The translations under genes were made by a program, and so were the position numbers. The notes beneath the pieces were generated by a model. That model searched no databases, had not been told where the DNA came from, and saw only the letters and a list, made by a program, of their open reading frames with translations. A stretch of DNA of 64,000 nucleotides from Cognatitamlana sp035818475 (GTDB lineage Bacteria; Bacteroidota; Bacteroidia; Flavobacteriales; Flavobacteriaceae): assembly GCF_035818475.1 (NCBI RefSeq), contig NZ_JAYMGV010000003.1:248001-312000 (forward strand). Direction: 5' to 3'. Below are positions 61,862 to 64,000 of the stretch, one piece after another; within the stretch, counting starts at the first letter, position 1; each line of letters begins with the position of its first letter.

Positions 61862-62455
61862 TTATACCGTTTTGGCAATAGCATTTAACGTTTTGTAAAC
61901 AAGATGAGTAGGTAAACCCATGACGTTAAAATAAGAACCTTCAATTTTTGTAACGCCTATTTGGCCTATCCAATCTTGAATACCATAAGCTCCAGCTTTA
62001 TCAAATGGCTTACAGGTTTTTAAATAATACAGAATTTCTTCATCTGTAAGTTCTTTAAAAGTAACTTTAGTGGTGTTATGAAGTGTTTTTTCATAATTAG
62101 AAGTGGTAAAACATACAGAAGAAATAACTTCATGTGTGGCCAAACTTAATGTTTTTAAGATATTAAACGCATCTTGCTCATCAATGGGTTTTCCCAATGC
62201 TTTATTGTTATGCCAAACAATAGTGTCACTGGTTATTAAGATATCATTTGGTTTTAATTCGTCTTTAAAAGGTAAGGCCTTTAGTTGAGCGAGGTAATTG
62301 CTGATTTCAAAATGTGTTAATCGGGGTGGATATTCTTCTATCACAGGTTTTAGACGAATTTCAAAATCCAATCCCAGGTTTTTGAAAAACTCTTGTCTCC
62401 TGGGCGATCCGGATGCCAGTATAATATGATGGTTCTTAAGTTTTTCGTTTAGCAT
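61862..62455 (-). CDS. maf: Maf family nucleotide pyrophosphatase
   Basis: A 197-residue house-cleaning phosphatase. ILASGSPRRQEFFKNLGL (about 12-29) is the family signature. TSDTIVWHNNKALGKP and DKAGAYGIQDWIG follow with the conserved Asp, Lys and Gln residues. Maf proteins hydrolyse modified nucleoside triphosphates such as dTTP, UTP or m7GTP. It is cytoplasmic. Its ATG overlaps the stop of the prenyltransferase gene by one base (TAATG), so the genes are translationally coupled. Confidence 0.95.
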   Translation of the reverse strand: MLNEKLKNHHIILASGSPRRQEFFKNLGLDFEIRLKPVIEEYPPRLTHFEISNYLAQLKALPFKDELKPNDILITSDTIVWHNNKALGKPIDEQDAFNILKTLSLATHEVISSVCFTTSNYEKTLHNTTKVTFKELTDEEILYYLKTCKPFDKAGAYGIQDWIGQIGVTKIEGSYFNVMGLPTHLVYKTLNAIAKTV

Positions 62456-63369
62456 TAGTTAAGGATTACATACTTGTATAAAAGTAATGAAAGCATGCCA
62501 AAAAGCATAACTAATTTGTACATACTACTAATATGATGAAACTCTTTTTTTGATTGAGCATTAAAGGTTTTAATGCATATATAAATTAGGGGAGCTATGA
62601 TCAATAACAAGAAATAGATTACTGCTATTTGCTGTTTATAGAGATTAGAAATCATGTAATAAATGATTCCTGCCAAAGGGATGAAATTTAAAACCGATAG
62701 GATATTTTTAGCACGATCTCTACCTAATGCAATTGGTAAGGTGTTCATGCCGGCCTTATAATCACCATCAATATCTTCAATGTCTTTTGCTATTTCACGC
62801 AATAGATTTAAAGTGAAGGCAAATATAGCGTAGTCAAGGATGCTCTTAAAGAATACTATTTGGGTTGGCCTATTTGATATTGTCATAACCGGTAATAATT
62901 CAAAAAACCCAGCAATAAGTATACTTATGGCAACAAGTAAGGAAACAATAAGGTTACCAATTAAAAATGTTTGTTTTAAATAAGTGGCGTAGATGTACAG
63001 TAATGCAGAAACCAGGATAAATATGGTAAAAAAGGAAGGACTCCCAACTCTATGTGATAAATAAAACCCAAGGGCAACTCCTGTCAAGTTTAGACCGATA
63101 AATAGGTTGTAAGCCAATTTTTCAGAAATTGCTTTTCCAATAATGATGCGTTCCGGCTTATTGACCAGATCTGTCTCAATATCATTAATATCATTGATAA
63201 TATTTCCGGCAGCTGCAATGCAAACAGTAGCCATAATTAAAAGAGAAATACCAAAACCGTCTAAACTTGTTACGGCTCCAAAAGGTTCTAAAAATGCATA
63301 TTTTATCAATAACTGCACTAGGGCAATCATTAAGAGGTTTTTGTAACGGATTAAGATTAAAAATTTCAA
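62455..63369 (-). CDS. UbiA-type prenyltransferase (GGGP synthase-like)
   Basis: A 304-residue membrane enzyme with eight to nine helices. The two Asp-rich motifs of UbiA are NDINDIETD (about 59-67) and DIEDIDGDYKAG (about 195-206), which bind Mg-diphosphate. In Flavobacteriaceae this family is usually called geranylgeranylglycerol-phosphate geranylgeranyltransferase, but the acceptor here is not proven. The start is TTG at 63369, giving MKFLILIRYKNLLM. It lies 52 bases after the KdsC-like gene and couples to maf. Confidence 0.92.
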   Translation of the reverse strand: MKFLILIRYKNLLMIALVQLLIKYAFLEPFGAVTSLDGFGISLLIMATVCIAAAGNIINDINDIETDLVNKPERIIIGKAISEKLAYNLFIGLNLTGVALGFYLSHRVGSPSFFTIFILVSALLYIYATYLKQTFLIGNLIVSLLVAISILIAGFFELLPVMTISNRPTQIVFFKSILDYAIFAFTLNLLREIAKDIEDIDGDYKAGMNTLPIALGRDRAKNILSVLNFIPLAGIIYYMISNLYKQQIAVIYFLLLIIAPLIYICIKTFNAQSKKEFHHISSMYKLVMLFGMLSLLLYKYVILN

Positions 63370-63421
63370 AAATTTAGAGTTTAAGAGCAGATGAAAATGC
63401 TATTTTAACAATCAAAAACTA

Positions 63422-63952
63422 TCAATCATACTTAGCTCCAAAATTACCACTCCATTTTTCTTGAACTTTCATGACTTGCTCAATAATATCACGTACTGCC
63501 CCTTTACCACCATTTTTATGGGAAATATATTTTGAAATGTTCTTTATTTCCGGCACCGCATCTTGGGGGCAACATGGTAAACCAATAGTTTTCATAATTG
63601 GATAATCAGGAATATCATCCCCCATGTACAGTACATTCTCAGAGGTAACCCCTTTTTTATTAAAGTAGTCATCAAGCTGCTCAATTTTGTTATGTGCTCC
63701 AAGATATATATCTGTTATTCCCAGCCCTTCTAAACGAGCCCTGACACCTTCATTTGAACCTCCGGAAATAATACAAACATTAAACCCTTTATCAACTGCG
63801 GTTTTCAATGCATATCCATCTTTAATATTCATGGTTCTCAGCATTTCACCAGATGAGGTCACCAACACAGAGCCATCAGTTAATACACCGTCAACATCAA
63901 AAATAAATGTAGTAATATGTTCTAAATATTCTTTATAACTTTTTTCTCCCAT
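63422..63952 (-). CDS. kdsC: KdsC-like HAD phosphatase (KDO-8-phosphate phosphatase)
   Basis: A 176-residue HAD enzyme with DVDGVLTDGS (about 19-28) carrying the two catalytic aspartates, CIISGGSNEGV (motif 2), and the GDDIPDYPIM motif 3 with Asp-Asp. A C-terminal tail completes the fold. The length fits the C0-type KdsC, which hydrolyses KDO-8-phosphate for lipopolysaccharide inner core. It is cytoplasmic. Its start overlaps the end of the upstream gene by 20 bases. Confidence 0.93.
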   Translation of the reverse strand: MGEKSYKEYLEHITTFIFDVDGVLTDGSVLVTSSGEMLRTMNIKDGYALKTAVDKGFNVCIISGGSNEGVRARLEGLGITDIYLGAHNKIEQLDDYFNKKGVTSENVLYMGDDIPDYPIMKTIGLPCCPQDAVPEIKNISKYISHKNGGKGAVRDIIEQVMKVQEKWSGNFGAKYD

Positions 63953-64000
63953 GGGTATGCTGTATTGAATCGGTTAGTAATTTATATATCTCGTTATGTT
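63933..64000 (-). CDS. C-terminal end of a DUF2520/Rossmann-like protein (partial)
   Basis: At the right edge the - strand, read from 63998, gives HNEIYKLLTDSIQHTHGRK and ends in TAA at 63933-63935. This tail is typical of Rossmann-like DUF2520 oxidoreductases that lie upstream of kdsC in Flavobacteriaceae. It overlaps the start of the KdsC-like gene by 20 bases in another frame, so the genes are probably translationally coupled. The main part is outside the window. Confidence 0.7.
   Translation of the reverse strand, partial: HNEIYKLLTDSIQHTHGRKKL

Noticed and set aside
1..64000. CRISPR array, prophage or insertion sequence with transposase
   Set aside because: No regularly spaced direct repeats, phage genes or transposase frames were seen; the only mobile-looking items are the two short repeat families and the palindrome in the island.

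Overview
The window looks like a chromosomal segment of a marine member of the Flavobacteriaceae (Bacteroidota). The evidence is AT-rich DNA with few Shine-Dalgarno sequences, a Bacteroidetes-type promoter (TTG-N19-TAnnTTTG) in front of the HU gene, a C-terminal type IX secretion sorting domain, and families typical of the phylum (DUF4252, DUF4290, DUF2911, DUF6503, START-like, heme-binding CxxCH protein). The many secreted sulfatases point to use of sulfated marine polysaccharides or host glycans. I cannot name the genus from sequence alone.

Layout. 0-13.4 kb: mostly housekeeping genes (DUF4252 lipoproteins, purB, glycosyltransferase, Sir2 deacylase, two SpoU-type RNA methyltransferases, DEAD-box helicase, M48 protease). 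13.4-33.2 kb: accessory block of nine secreted S1-type sulfatases, plus a relic of a lost one, and an embedded kinase/phosphatase-like pair on the opposite strand. There is no SusC/SusD pair, glycoside hydrolase, polysaccharide lyase or sulfatase-maturing enzyme in it. One sulfatase carries duplicated beta-rich modules and a T9SS tail; another has a frameshifted C-terminus. 33.2-37.2 kb: small accessory island of unrelated genes (membrane proteins, O-methyltransferase, cytochrome c, lipoprotein) ending at a tRNA-Met. 37.6-47.8 kb: housekeeping again (START-like protein, class IV aminotransferase, YqgE, HU, fmt, recQ, DUF493, DUF4290, murA, fhs). 47.9-53.8 kb: a stress or light-type cluster (photolyase, decayed SDR, tandem small helical proteins, SDR-DUF2867 fusion, aquaporin). 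Two promoters there share an identical-spacing palindrome, TGTTTAAT-N14-ATTAAACA. 53.9-64 kb: DUF2911 protein, an operon of PIG-L deacetylase / 37-residue membrane protein / sodium-solute symporter / Gfo-Idh oxidoreductase, an MscS-like channel, and an operon ending with a UbiA prenyltransferase, Maf and KdsC-type HAD phosphatase.

How the genes may work together. All nine sulfatases have export or lipoprotein signals and a cysteine at the formylglycine site, so they probably desulfate glycans in the periplasm or at the surface. Uptake and backbone cleavage must be encoded elsewhere. The photolyase cluster looks like one regulon through its shared operator. Two families of short dispersed repeats occur twice each, all next to housekeeping genes.
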